Assembly: GCF_050947875.1 (NCBI RefSeq)
Contig: NW_027460390.1
Location: 992,001-1,056,000, forward strand
Direction: 5' to 3'
Length of the DNA: 64,000 nucleotides
DNA from: Dermacentor variabilis
Lineage: Eukaryota; Arthropoda; Arachnida; Ixodida; Ixodidae
Under the pieces are notes generated by a model that had not been told where the DNA came from, made no database searches, and saw nothing but the letters and a program-made list of their open reading frames with translations. This document shows, one piece after another, positions 10,939 to 21,789 of this stretch; the first letter of the stretch is position 1, and the number at the start of each line of letters is the position of its first letter. The position numbers and the translations under genes are program-made.

Positions 10939-12150
10939 CAGAGGGTGTATGGGCACTAGGGTACAGAAATGACTTAACCAGATACCCAATTTACATTTAT
11001 TCACGCATTGGAAAGCTTACATGCTTAACTTATGTTATAGCTAGTGGGGGTCTTACGATCTAATTTCGCAGTCATTATAATTCACTATTTGTTGTGGGCC
11101 CACTTGTTTTGCAGAGGGTGTTAGGGCACTAGGGTACAGAAATTAGCCCCCTAATGATGGCAACCGAGACTGCCCTGCGCCGCTTCAGCCCACCGCACTC
11201 ATAGATCTTTGGGAATCCTGTGCTCGCCTCAATCTCCTGTGCTTGTGTTCCGTATGAAGACGGACATGTTCCGTCATGATCAGAGGGGGTTGGGTATCCC
11301 TCTGTCTTGATGCACGAGTCTCTTCACCTCATTTCTGGACCCTTCATGTCGGACACAGGGACGTTATAGCCAAGGAAGCTTAAATGCCTGCAACAACTTG
11401 CACACTTGTAGGCCTTATAACTCCTTATGAGCACCAGTCTGAGTCTGAATAATTATGCCTATTATGCCATAGTGAGCTCTCTCAAATGTGACTATTCCTG
11501 CTTGAATGGGCAAACATACTGCCCAGCGAAGCCTCTCAGAACACTGCATGCAGGGGTGAATTGAGCTTTGTGTCATGCTTTAAGCCCCCTGAATAGGGCT
11601 TATCATGCGTGGCACAATAGCGCCATCTCTGTACACAACACATGTATGATTGAGTAATGTCTTCTTTCCTCTACAAAACAATATCAAAGTAAAGCGCATT
11701 ACACTTATTCACTTATTAGAAAGTTTACCTGCTTAACTTATTATTCATTTAGTGGGGGTCCTATGCTTTGATCTTGCAATTGTGCTCGCTCTGTGTTCAT
11801 AGTGGGCCTGCTACGGTTAAAGACGGTTGGCATGATTTGACTTCTATCTTTCTGCCCAATTCTCTCATGTCATTTTTGGACCCTGTGTGTTGAACATGGG
11901 GCTGCCATTGCTGAGCACGCAGGAAACTTCAGCAAAAAAATTGCACATATGTCGGCCTTATAACTCTTGATGAGCACTGTTTTGGGTTCGATGGATTACA
12001 CTTATTATTCTCCAGTGAGCTCTTTCAAATGTGACCACTTACGCTCGAATTGACAGACATGCTGCCAAGCTGTACTTCTCTGAATGACGAGCGAGAGGCT
12101 AAATTTAGCTCTGATTGCATCATGCATGGCGCAACAGCAGTGCAATCTGT
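10939..12150 (+). repeat. Diverged tandem repeat, period about 700 bp
   Basis: The unit starting near 10998 (TTATTCACGCATTGGAAAGC...CTTAACTTATGTTAT...AGTGGGGGTC) is repeated from about 11707 (TTATTCACTTATTAGAAAGT...CTTAACTTATTATTC...AGTGGGGGTC). Further matches include AGTGAGCTCT, TCAAATGTGAC and CTTATAACTC. A shorter duplication, GGGCACTAGGGTACAGAAAT, occurs at about 10950 and 11125. There are no long open frames. Confidence 0.7.
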
Positions 12151-12244
12151 GCACGCAATCAAATAATGGCTATTTTCAAAGTAACGCGTGTGGGCTGTAC
12201 AGTTGCGAAAATATAAGCGATTATACTATAACAGATTTTTGTAA

Positions 12245-13130
12245 CGATGATGATGATCATTATTTATTGGCATCCCCTTTGAAATGGGGTGGTGAGAAAT
12301 AGTCACCTAGCCTGCTTTAGTTCCTGAGGTATGCTATACATGCTTTTCATTCTAGCATTTTTGTATAAATCTCCTTAATCTTCTTTTTCTTCCTAAAAAC
12401 TTCTCTATCTACCTTGTGCCGCTGCCTATGCCTGTAACGGATCTGGTCGTATCAATCTCTTCCCTGCTTTTTTCCACCGATACTCTACACGTCTCTAGCT
12501 TATCTCGACAGTTGACTGGTCGATGCCTTCGTCCATGTTAAACCCAAGCGCTTCTGGAAAGTGTATATTACCTACGGGTCTCAACTGCATGAATACCTTT
12601 TCATTCCATTAGGATGTGCCGAGTGATTTGATTTTCGCTGCAGCATACACATGCCTCATCTTGTTGCGAATACTTGCTCCGGGTATGTTTTTGTCCTTAG
12701 GCAACCAGCTCGAGCCTCAAATAGCTAGGCACTTTCCTTCTTGTCATTGTACAGGTTTTCGTTTCTAATTTCTTTCTTCTCATTCTTGTAAACCTCTGTG
12801 GTCTGTTTTGTTTCCATGCTTTGCATGCAATTCACTGTCTGTTTCTCTCACTTTCTCTCTGATGACTCCTGGTTTTCTATTTACAGCTTCAATTACCTTG
12901 TACTTGGTTGCCAACTTTCTTGACCTCTTCCTCCATTCTGTGTCCATGGTTTTCAGGTACAGATGCTTGTGCACTAAAGCTGCCGACTTATTTTGATCCA
13001 TGTTCCTGAGTCTTCCTTCACAACTAATTTTGCTCTGCGCTTCTCTGACTTCAAATAAGGCCTAACCCATGTCACCCAGCACTGCATGCCTCATTTGTGG
13101 TTTTGCTGTGGGCTCCCAAATGCGGTTTTA
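12245..13130 (-). mobile_element. Non-LTR retrotransposon 3' end, degenerate
   Basis: Minus-strand reading gives MDQNKSAALVHKHLYLKTMD, further on FEARAGCLRTKTYRSKYS with a Cys-Cys-His-Cys tail (CVCC...HILMEC), spread over frames. That tail is the zinc-binding C-terminus common downstream of reverse transcriptase in several non-LTR groups. The 3' UTR ends with CACCCCATTTCAAAGGGGAT, GCCAATAAAT and an ATCATC tail at about 12245-12262. It is 5'-truncated and inactive. The clade is not certain (CR1/L2-like or similar). Confidence 0.7.
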
Positions 13131-13980
13131 GCAAGCGATGCCTTCTGAGCGATTTTAAAAACATTTCACATCAAAATTAACGAAGAAAAAATGATGGAAT
13201 ACCATTTTATTCCACCTGCAGCGGGAAAAGATGTTGGTAACCCTTTTTTTTGTCTTGCATTGCTATGTAATAATACTGTATAGAAAATTTATGAAGGTTT
13301 TGTGTGTTGAATTCATGTGCCATTTAGCTGGAGCCAGGCTCTGAATTTCATTTTGCATGTTTGCAACACGGGATCTATCATGCAATTAGGAGCAGGAGCT
13401 ATGTGTACCCAAAATGGCTGTTGAAACAGTCTCTCTCTCAAGAGAAACATTCCTTTTTTTTCTCATCTCTTTTTCTGTTTCATTCTGTTCATTCTGTTAG
13501 TGGAACAATAAACGGTGCAATTTCAGCAGTAAACACTTATGTTTGGCTAGTTGACCTTAGACTGGCACACTGCTTCCTCAGGGCACTTCTGATAAGTAAA
13601 ATAGGCTGTTGTCCAGTCCAGAATCTACCTACTGGAACACACCTGCTCTTACATGAGCATGTTGTAAGAGTGACCATTCATGTTTGTCACAATACAAGCA
13701 GCAGTCTTGTGCTTGCAATAAAAGACTAAGCTATTGCCCTAGTATAAATGCATGACTGTCAAATAACTTATAATGATCACGGTTTTAACAATATATCAGA
13801 TGTAACAATCAGCAGCTGATGTACTGTCAAATTTCGTATGTGTTCAATGATAATATAAACCACTTACTACAATGCTCCCATGCTTCATTATGGGTGTAAC
13901 AATTAAATATGGCTACTGGGTGTGTGCGCTGAAAAGGAAAAGTCTGCAGAATGTCTGAAAAGAAAAAAAGAGAAAAAAAA
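13131..13980. other. Intron, nothing recognised
   Basis: AT-rich. The 122-codon open frame at 13361-13729 lacks splice sites and known motifs. An A/G-rich run is at 13960-13995. Confidence 0.45.
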
Positions 13981-14750
13981 AGAAAAGAAAAAGGGGCGGG
14001 GGAATGCCAGTCACTTCGGCACACCTGCCTCTGTGCTGCACATCCTGCTCGGCACGCCTTCATCACATCGCATTGCTGGCCCCCCTTGGCGGGCCCCCCT
14101 TCCGTGTCGTTTCCACCCTCTCGTCAACATTGGAAGGTGGACGGCAGATGGCGGCAGATTGCTTTCAAAGCACTGCAGGAGGAACTCCTAAGTTGTTACT
14201 GGGCGCACAGGCTGCCTGCCAACAGCACCAAAGCGCTATTATGGCTGCATGGTCCCCCTTTCCTAAGTTGTTACTGGGCGCACAGGCTGCCTGCCAACAG
14301 CACCAAAGCGCTATTATGGCTGCATGGTCCCCCTTTGTGGGAGGCAGCTCACAAAACACTGCGTGACTTCCTCGAGTAGTCGGACCTCGCTACCCGGCTG
14401 CTCTCCGTGACCTTTCAGTGCTGGTGTGCGGTGTCGGGTGACAAACTCTCTGGAGGAAGTCACTCCACAAGCGAACTATGGATATTTTTTACCTAGTCGC
14501 TATATCGTAAATATATAACTAGTTCGCCTTTACTCTGTTCTTTCTCTCTTTCCTTTTACTCCCTCCCCCTGCACAACTGCCCGCTATTCAAGTGTCAGCA
14601 GACTACGCTATATAGAGTTAATGCGGTCGGCAGCAATTTTCCTTCCCGCGCTTTTTCTTTATTTTTCTATCTATTTATTTAAACAGTCAATTTTACTGCT
14701 AGTGGATTTCATTTTCCTTTTCTTTTAGGCGCAGGCACCCAGTAGCCAGA
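13981..14750. other. GC-rich unclassified repeat-like block
   Basis: Open frames overlap on both strands. The block contains a perfect 75-bp tandem duplication (14186-14335) and is probably a transposon fragment. No terminal repeats were found. Confidence 0.4.
14186..14335 (+). repeat. Perfect 75-bp tandem duplication
   Basis: The two units begin TCCTAAGTTGTTACTGGGCG at 14186 and 14261 and appear identical through CATGGTCCCCCTT. Because 75 is a multiple of three, the open frames through it simply gain 25 repeated residues. Confidence 0.95.
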
Positions 14751-14751
14751 T

Positions 14752-15040
14752 TTAATTGTTATAGCCAATAATGCAGCATGGGAACAATGTAGGAAGGCTT
14801 ATCTTACCATAGAGCACACGTAAGATTTTGTAGTGCAGTGGCTGCTCATTTTTACATGTGAGTATTGTTAAAACCAGTAATGCTACAAGTAGGTTTGACT
14901 GTACTTCTTTCCGTCCAAGTAAAATGTTTGAATGTTTGTCCCCTCTGCTTTTTTTTCGTGTAGCCCGGTTATAACAATTATCAGTTATACGAGTGGGATT
15001 TTTTTTGACACGTGAATATTGCTGTAAGTGGGTTTTACTG
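14752..15040. repeat. Pogo-type MITE end fragments
   Basis: AGGTTTGACTGTA near 14894 and GTGGGTTTTACTGTA near 15028 resemble right termini of the pogo-type elements seen elsewhere in the window (they end AGGTTTCACTG/TA at 28611). No matching left ends were found. Confidence 0.45.
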
Positions 15041-15161
15041 TAGTGAATGCTGACCTCCTGCACCTGCCACAGCTGACTTGGCCTTATATGCATGCAGAGC
15101 TTTTGTTTCGAGGTCATGATTCTTGGGCTTTTTTCCTTGTTCTAGTCTTCCATTTTAACAG

Positions 15162-15344
15162 AAGTCGCACTGTTGCCCAACAGCACTGCCAGCAGCCTCG
15201 CGCCTGTGAGAAGTTTCTGGAGTGCCTGTGCATGGCATTCTGCCTTGCAGAGGGGCACAGTGCCACCACGGCACTCCAGGTGCTGGAAGAGTGCCACGTG
15301 CTGCTTCCCTTCTTGTGGGACATCAGGGTGCACCAGAAGGAGCT
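15162..15344 (+). CDS. Host gene exon C
   Basis: Acceptor TCTTCCATTTTAACAG; donor GAGCT/GTGAGTGC. One base, 60 codons, two bases. The protein opens SRTVAQQHCQQPRACEKFLE and continues CLCMAFCLAEGHSATTALQV, ending LPFLWDIRVHQKE. It is rich in Cys and Leu with hydrophobic residues every three to four positions, as in stacked helices. The leftover CT joins the first T of exon D as CTT (Leu). The long intron upstream holds the RTE, the SINE and the tandem repeat. No recognised domain; intracellular, since no signal peptide or membrane segment is evident in this part. Confidence 0.8.
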
Positions 15345-16120
15345 GTGAGTGCGAGGCACTTTCTCATAAAATGTGCCACGTCTGACAGCTTCTTTTATTC
15401 CATGTATTGCACTTTACTGATAACAAGCATTAAGTGGATGACCTTCTTTGAGGGAGAGTAAAAGTCGAGGGGCTCAATGTCTAGTCATGTAACAGCCATA
15501 TCAAGCCAACAAATGATGGAGCCAAGGAAGGTATAAGGTAAATCAACAGTTTATCTTATTTAAATGTCTAATTATGTATAAATTAGGGTTAGATTTCTGA
15601 TGATCTTCAACTTCCTAATGAAGAAAATAAATGAAAGTGGAAGAAAAAAGCTTTTACCAGTGCAACAAAGACCAGCAGCCTCTGCTGCATAAGGCATGCA
15701 ATGCCCTCCTAGTATTTGAGCTGTGGTAACGGCTCCCCCTCTTTTCACTTTCTTGGTTCTTTATGTACCTGCATGTCTAACATGGCTGTGGGAGTACGTA
15801 TTAGTTCATCACATTTTCAGACATGGCAGCCATTGCATTTGTGGGCTTGGTTCATACTGGGGGCAAGGGGGACTTACTTCCGCCTTCATTTTTGTTTTCT
15901 TTCATTGGATAATATTGTGCCGATCGAAACTCAACCCTTATTGTTAAGTATCATAAAGTTGTTTTGATAAACAATTACACGCTGCCAAAAATGTGAGTTG
16001 ACAGTTTAACTTTTTATTGTGCGAAATTGTGCCCAAAAAGGCAAGTAAAGGTCAAATGCAACGATAGCAGTGGGAACTGTCATAGGTTGCTAAAATTAAA
16101 CACATGGACCCAGTTCGTCC
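15345..16120. other. Intron, nothing recognised
   Basis: Overlapping open frames at 15716-15967 have no splice support and no motif. Confidence 0.5.
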
Positions 16121-16133
16121 ACCATATTTATGA

Positions 16134-16349
16134 ATGGTTAAATGGTAAACAAGAACCTGGGGCACTACGCCGACCAAATAAAGATTTAAAAGAAAAGAAG
16201 ACGTTTCGGCTCCCACACGGGAGCCTTGTCCACAGTTTTTTTTTTACCTGTGAACAAGGCTCCCGTGTGGGAGCCGAAACGTCTTCTTTTCTTTTAAATC
16301 TTTATTTGGTCGGCGTAGTGCTCCGGGTTTTTGTTTACCATTTAACCAT
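16134..16349. repeat. Long near-perfect snap-back hairpin element
   Basis: The left arm (16134-16225: GGTTAAATGGTAAACAAG..., ACTACGCCGACCAAATAAAG, GACGTTTCGGCTCCCAC) is followed after a loop of about 13 bases by its reverse complement, up to TTTACCATTTAACCAT at 16349. Arms are roughly 100 bp with few mismatches. The 14-base direct repeat CATATTTATGAATG lies at 16123-16136 and 16392-16405 and may be a target duplication, which would put a 42-base tail inside the element. Confidence 0.85.
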
Positions 16350-16405
16350 GTTTCATCCCGATCAGATGGGCTTCCGTCAAACACTAAACTTCATATTTAT
16401 GAATG

Positions 16406-17029
16406 CATCATTATGCATTCCAGAGTAATCACTGGTGCTCATATACACCTGAGCATGTTCACGTTATGCACGCAATCTGATTATACAAGTACAAGGATGA
16501 TGAACCTGGCGAGTTGGAACTTATCCATGATAGCAGCGTGCTGTAAACAACACCACCCATCCTGTTTTTCTCTTCCCATGTTGCTTACTGTACGCAGCTA
16601 TCTCTGATTAGATGGTACTTTCTTGTTTTGGATTGACAACACTCAAAGAATTTCAGATACTGTATGCATGTCTTGCGCATAGCAATAATAGTGATACTTC
16701 GGGGGAAACTGGTCACCCAGAAAAAGCAAAAGAAAGTGTGCGTGAGGACGCTATTTTGACAGAAAAATAAGAGAAGAGCAATTTTCTTCTATACTTTCCT
16801 TGGCTTCATTGTCTGTTGGCATAGGTTTGATGTTCCTTTTTTACTTGCTTCATTTATAGTTCCCTTGTACATTTGAAAAAAGAAAACAGTCACTGTACCT
16901 TTATTGCTGTCGTATTAGGTGCACCTATCTGCAGCTGAAGATAGCATGCATTTGGGAACTACTTACAGGATGTTTGTTTTGTGTCTGTATTTTTATTTAA
17001 TGTAACTCACTGCAGTAGCTCCCTGCCTA
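16406..17029. other. Intron, nothing firm
   Basis: A short trace of SINE family 2 (CTTGGCTTCATTGTCTG) occurs at about 16799. Nothing else is recognised. Confidence 0.45.
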
Positions 17030-17262
17030 TAGTGTTTGTTGTGTTGAGCACGAGGTTGAGAATTTGATCCTGGCCATGATGGGCTGCATACCTGTGGAGG
17101 ATGAATGCAAAAACGTTTGTGTACCATGTATTGGTTGCACGTTAAAGAACCCCGCATGGTCAAAATTATTCCGGAGCACCCCCACTACAGCTTCACTCAT
17201 AACCCACTATGCGTTTTCGGGACATTTTAACCCCACAATTTAATTAAATTGTTTATTGTAAC
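17030..17262 (+). mobile_element. tRNA-derived SINE (family 1)
   Basis: A degenerate head with a B-box-like GAATTTGATCCTGG, then GAATGCAAAAACGTT, GTTAAAGAACCCC, TTCCGGAGCACCCCCACTAC and an A/T tail. It is diverged from the 20.2-kb copy but collinear with it. Confidence 0.8.
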
Positions 17263-17976
17263 CCACTTCTTTCTGGGGGTCCTTCAGGTTCTGAAAGTAC
17301 AAACAAGAAGCCTGTGCTATGGATGTGCCATTTATGAACATAAAGGTGCCATCTTAACACAACTTTAGCATGTGCCTGTGCTCATCCCTGCTTGCCATAG
17401 CTTGTACCGTGATTTGAAATGTGCCTCCCACTGGGTTCTTATTGGCAGTACTACTATATAGATTCATATTAACACAAGATTTGGTACTGTCTGAAGAGCG
17501 TGAACCTCATTAAATATAGAATTTAGTTTAAAAACATATGCACAAATGCAATTACTCACTAACAACTGTTTGTTGCTAAAGGGTGAAGCCATGAACATAC
17601 AACCTTTATACTGTACGTGCCAGAAACTGGACTGAAGTTTTGTTTCTGAGTGGTCGATTGCAATGTGTAATGTAGCATGTATTTGTTGATACTTGCAGCA
17701 CACAAACAGTTTGCAGGAGCATTGACGCAATTGCTTACCATCTTTCATCCTTCTATGTATTTTAAATAAATATGCTCTGAAACTTGCCAAAATGGTGTGG
17801 CAGCAACCTATATGATAGAGTGTACAATGTACATCCAAAGTCGAAAGTCACATTAGTGACCTTTGTAGGGCATGAAAAAGAAAAGAAATAGAAAGTGTAA
17901 AAGCCAGCCAGAATAGTAAAAAAATAACTGTTGGAGTTTAACATTCGAATGGAGCTACGAAATATGAGCCACTGTT
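17263..17976. other. Intron, nothing recognised
   Basis: AT-rich. The minus-strand 124-codon open frame at 17464-17838 has no family features. Confidence 0.45.
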
Positions 17977-17991
17977 GGGGGGGGGGGGGGG
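17977..17991 (+). repeat. Poly-G tract (15 G)
   Basis: Fifteen consecutive G on the + strand, directly beside a minus-strand SINE tail. Confidence 0.9.
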
Positions 17992-18150
17992 CACTAGTTT
18001 AATTTCAACCACATTTGTTAAAGATACACCCAAAGCATGTACATATGAGCATTCTTGCATTCTGCCCTCATCAGAGTGTGATTTCTGTGGCTAGCAATCA
18101 ATCCCGCAACCTTTTGTTGAGCAACAGAATACCATACCCACTGAGCTAGT
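17992..18150 (-). mobile_element. tRNA-derived SINE, minus strand (family 1)
   Basis: The reverse complement has a clear tRNA-like head: CTAGCTCAGTGGGTATGGTA (A box) and AGGTTGCGGGATTGATTGC (B box region). The body words GAATGCAAGAATGCTC and GTTGAAATTAA follow. Confidence 0.75.
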
Positions 18151-18652
18151 GTGATGGGTCAAAATAAGCAAACAAAATAAAAAATACAAGAACTGATAAA
18201 AACTACGTACATAGGCACTCAGCATGGTGACACAGAAAAACCGTTCTTCCTTCCTCTGGTTCCTGCCTGTCAGAAACTAAGGGCCAAAACACTGCAGCTT
18301 TCTCTTACTTTTGTTGTGATGCTGATGACATCAACAAAGTGGACTTCAGCTACTGTGCAAATAACAAGGACATAGTTATGCCATTTCTCTGTCTATTGTG
18401 GCTGAATTGTAAATGCACTTTCCATTACACGGTCAGCTTCGATTAGTTCAATCCTGATGGGAGTGCACAAATTGGTCATTTCATCTGGCAGATTGCATTA
18501 AAGGTGGAAGAAACTGTAATATTACGTCGCATTTGTCTGCCTAGACAATTTGTGATCATCAGCATCTGTGCCTGAATATGTTTGAGCAACCATGCTGTGC
18601 AGTGAGCAGATGTGTTTGCATATCTGTCTTGTAAGAACACTATTGCATCCAG
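18151..18652. other. Intron, nothing recognised
   Basis: AT-rich sequence between the SINE and exon D, with no repeat or motif noted. Confidence 0.5.
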
Positions 18653-18855
18653 TCTAGCTTACTCTCTGATCAGACAGACTGGTGACACAATACTTGTGGC
18701 TCTAACTGCCATGAGTGCATTTTGCTCTGAAGCTCACATGTATACATACTTGCTTGCTGTCAGAGTGCAGACTTCTAACTGTTGGCATTTGCAGGATCTA
18801 ATGAGATGCTGCCAACAGTGGATGGAAAATCAGTATGGGAGGTATCACCTCTTGG
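18653..18855 (+). CDS. Host gene exon D
   Basis: Acceptor TATTGCATCCAG (ending 18652); donor CTCTTGG/GTGACA. One base, 67 codons, one base. The protein begins LAYSLIRQTGDTILVALTAM and has CSEAHMYTYLLAVRVQTS and then CCQQWMENQYGRYHLL. It was found by requiring an exon that starts with one base and ends with one base between exons C and E. The leading T completes CTT from exon C, and the final G joins AT of exon E as GAT (Asp). Both splice sites are weaker than in the neighbours. AG/GTATCA at 18840 is a better donor but breaks the frame into exon E. Confidence is therefore lower than for exons A to C. Confidence 0.6.
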
Positions 18856-19017
18856 GTGACATTGGCATGCCCCAATAATTCTCTCAAGATCATATCGTTA
18901 CTGTCCTTTGTCACTTCTGCTCCCTCCTTTTTTTTCTTTTAGTTTCCTGCAGGTTTGATGCTGCCTCTTGTGGAAAATAGTAACAGGAAGCATTGTGTTC
19001 AATGGGGCTGGTTGGTT

Positions 19018-19098
19018 CATCTTTAGAATAAAAGCAAGAACAGCGCAACACAGGACGAGCTCGTCCTGTGTTGGCTGTTCTTGTTTTTATTCTAAAGT
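19018..19098. repeat. Snap-back palindrome of about 80 bp
   Basis: TCTTTAGAATAAAAGCAAGA through CACAGGACGAG is followed with almost no loop by CTCGTCCTGTG through TTTTATTCTAAAG. The arms are about 38 bp with a few mismatches. Sequence is unrelated to the hairpin at 16.1 kb. Confidence 0.85.
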
Positions 19099-20150
19099 AA
19101 CAGGAATAGCTGCTGTGGCTGTCATGAGTAGACAGGCAGGCTTTGGTCATGCTGCTTGCAGGCATGAGTGGCTACCGCTCCTTTTAATTCCCAATGTTCA
19201 TTCATCGTGAGCATAAATTCACAGATTTAAGGCCACCTATTTTTTTACTGCTGTTGTTCTCTTACCTTTGTTAAAAAACAGCATTGCATGGCTCAGTAGC
19301 TGACATTAGCCCCTATGCAACTGCGGTAAGTCTGCTTTGGTGCCACCTTACAAGTACATAGGTCGCAGAATCGTGGCATCTGAGACCACAGTCAATTCAG
19401 TGGTCTCGGAGGCCATATATTGTTACACTAAGTTGCTGTCACTTAGTCATTGCACTGATGCCTCATGTTTCAATGGAATAAGCTCACATTTTCTTTCAGC
19501 TACAGCCTCTTATGTTGGGATCCGTAGGATTTATTTTTCATAGCAATAACAATTGGAATGCAGCCACAATGCTTTCACCTATCAGGATTGAATAAACTTG
19601 TGGTCTTATTCATGGCACAGCAAATAGGTGGTTTCCAAATGTGCACCCTAGCAACGGCTCCCTCTGGGTGACAAATACAAATTTCGAAGGCCACACTCTT
19701 GCTAGCTGCATGCAGCGGAAGCGATTACGGGAGCCGGAGACATGTCATGAATGTCGGGTTTTGGGGACGACCTATTTGCAGCCATGGCCATCATAATGGT
19801 CACTTCAGGCTGCTGTCTGTTGATTGCAGCATCTGTCAGAACTAGATCGATAAAGCAGTGCGCTGTATCTGATGCAGAATTCAGCTCACTGGTGTAGCAT
19901 TTGCCTGGTTTCTGTGGTTTGCTGCCGGGGATTTCCGAGACGCTGATTTGCTGGCCACCATCCAGATGGGGTGCCAAAGTTTGCCTGGTGAGACCCTAGT
20001 TCGTGTGGGATGATGATGATATGTTTTTTATCTTAAGGGTATGGTCACCTCTCATCTGAAGTTGTATGGGAGAAAGTGCAAGGTTTTGGAAGAGGCACTG
20101 AGTGTAGCTAAATAAAATATGTATGCCCATTACGGGTGTTCAGTGTGTTT
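19099..20150. other. Intron, nothing firm
   Basis: Holds a small hairpin (CTGAGACCACAG...CAGTGGTCTCGGA, about 19379-19411), and a strong donor-like GCG/GTAAGT at 19325 that does not fit any phase-consistent exon. A GATGATGAT run is at about 20010. Confidence 0.45.
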
Positions 20151-20395
20151 ACTGCCAGCCGTGGTTGCTTAGTGGCTTTGGTGTTGCGCTGCTAAACACG
20201 AGGTCGCGGAATCAAATCCTGGTCATGGCAGCCGCATTTCGACGGGGGCGAAATGCATAAACACCCATGTACTTTAGATTTAGGTGCATGTTAAAGAATC
20301 CCAGGTGGTCAAAATTAATCCGAAGTCCCCCACTACGGCGTGCCTCATAATCATATAGTGGTTTTAACATGTAATTTAATTTTTTTAATGTGTCT
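20151..20395 (+). mobile_element. tRNA-derived SINE, full length (family 1)
   Basis: The best copy. The head has TGGTTGCTTAGTGGC (A box) and GGAATCAAATCCTGG (B box), the RNA polymerase III internal promoter of tRNA-derived SINEs. The body follows: CGAAATGCATAAACACC, TTAAAGAATCCCAGGTGG, GAAGTCCCCCACTACGGCG, and a T-rich end after GTAATTTAATT. No clear target duplication was found by eye. Confidence 0.85.
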
Positions 20396-20781
20396 ATTGT
20401 GAAAATAAAAGAAAGATCATATATGACTCACTGTTCAATTCACAAATAAGTTATTGCTACCTGTCTAGTGAACCGTCACTCCTACACAGATTAATCGGAT
20501 CTTCTTTCTCCAAAAAAAGAAACTCTATCTGCATAAGGTAACAGCAGCTTGTTACTGAATGCAGATTGCTGGTTCCCTCATGTGCTGATATGAATAAAAT
20601 TTTGCTAGCAAAGCCATGACTGTTCAACTATCTGAAAACTTAGAAAAGACCTGCAAATGCATGTTTTAAAGGAAAATTGTTGTTATTTGTACCATTTATC
20701 CCCAAGACCCAACAAGATTCTAGCTACTGCACAGTCGAAGCCTGTTCTACTAAGTCATGCTTCTTACTCTCTTTTGTACAG

Positions 20782-20905
20782 ATTCATTTGCAGAGTGTCT
20801 GCATTTGCTGCTCCAGAGCCACAGGACGCATTCTGATGTTCAGCTGGCTGTGCTTATGCTGTGTGTCCTTCAGTGGGAGCAGCTTTTGTGCAGTCAAGAT
20901 GACAG
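20782..20905 (+). CDS. Host gene exon E
   Basis: Acceptor TTACTCTCTTTTGTACAG, a good pyrimidine tract; donor ATGACAG/GTCAGC, a weak one. Two bases, 40 codons, two bases. The protein is SFAECLHLLLQSHRTHSDVQ, then LAVLMLCVLQWEQLLCSQDD, two helices very rich in Leu. A second AG 12 bases downstream (TTTGCAG) would shorten the exon by four codons without changing frame and could be a NAG-like alternative acceptor. The leftover AG joins T of exon F to give AGT (Ser). Flanked by a family 1 SINE upstream and family 2 SINEs downstream. Confidence 0.8.
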
Positions 20906-20959
20906 GTCAGCTGGCAACAGCTTGTGGACATTGATTACATACATAGGAAACTAATTGCA

Positions 20960-21165
20960 GTTTAGCTCCCACCTGTGTCAAGTCTTTTTGTCCGCTTTCA
21001 CATCTCTCTACCCTATTACTTCTACTTTTCACCAAAATTTTCTCTGTGCCTTCTCTGGTTTCATTGTCTGTTTTCTTCGTGTGGTTGTGACTAATAAGAA
21101 ATGGAGCCCCTCAGATCACCTAACTCTTCTCCCTCATTGCATAGCTGGGCCTTGAATTTGTTAAT
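20960..21165 (+). mobile_element. tRNA-derived SINE (family 2), 5'-truncated
   Basis: Shares with 21358-21565 the ordered words TAGCTCCCACC, TTTCACATCTCTC, CTCTGGTTTCATTGTCTG, TCTTCGTGTGGTTGTGACTA and GAGCCCCTCAGATC. The body is unrelated to family 1. Confidence 0.7.
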
Positions 21166-21357
21166 CTCAATGCCATGAGGTAGCATACAAGGGTTTATTG
21201 GCCAGTTGCCTGCTCCTAAGATCACATACTTTGTGACGTCTCTGGTTGAAGGAAGGATGTTCCACATACCTCGCCTTGGCCGTGAGTAGCACTGGCTGAC
21301 ACTCCCAGAGCTAACATTCTACACACACATAAATACCAAAGAAAGTAGACAGGGGTA

Positions 21358-21565
21358 TGGCCACCACGGTAGCTTAATTGGCGAAGCACTGCAGACATAA
21401 TGGGGAAGATGTGGGTTTGGCTCCCACCATCATTTTCATCTCTCCTTTCTAATGATTTCTACATTTCAAACAAACATAATTTCTTCTGTGACTTCTCTGG
21501 CTTCATTGTCTGCATCTTCGTGTGGTTATAGCTAACAAAAAATTTAGCCCCTCAGATCTCCTTAT
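21358..21565 (+). mobile_element. tRNA-derived SINE (family 2), with head
   Basis: The head GGCCACCACGGTAGCTTAAT and TGTGGGTTTGGCTCCCACC resembles tRNA A and B boxes. The body shares CTTCATTGTCTG, TCTTCGTGTGGTT and TTTAGCCCCTCAGATC with the copy 400 bases upstream. Confidence 0.75.
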
Positions 21566-21789
21566 TGTTCTTATTCAGAGAGTAAGGCAATAATGACAGT
21601 TGACAGGAACAATGTCAGCAAAAGACTAAGCACTAGAAGTTGCAGAAGCTGCACTAGGATAGTAAAGGGGCGAGTTAGTAAGCATTTGTCATGGAAGGGC
21701 AATTGCGACACAGAGGGAGCCAAAAGGCGAGAAATACTACACATGTGCTGACCCTCAAATAAGCATTTTATTGGACAGGTGCATTTTAT
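21566..21789. other. Intron, nothing recognised
   Basis: Short stretch between the SINE and the MITE; no terminal repeat seen. Confidence 0.4.

Noticed and set aside
19282..19325. Candidate exon with strong GTAAGT donor
   Set aside because: Its only open frame does not fit the phase between exons D and E, which join directly.
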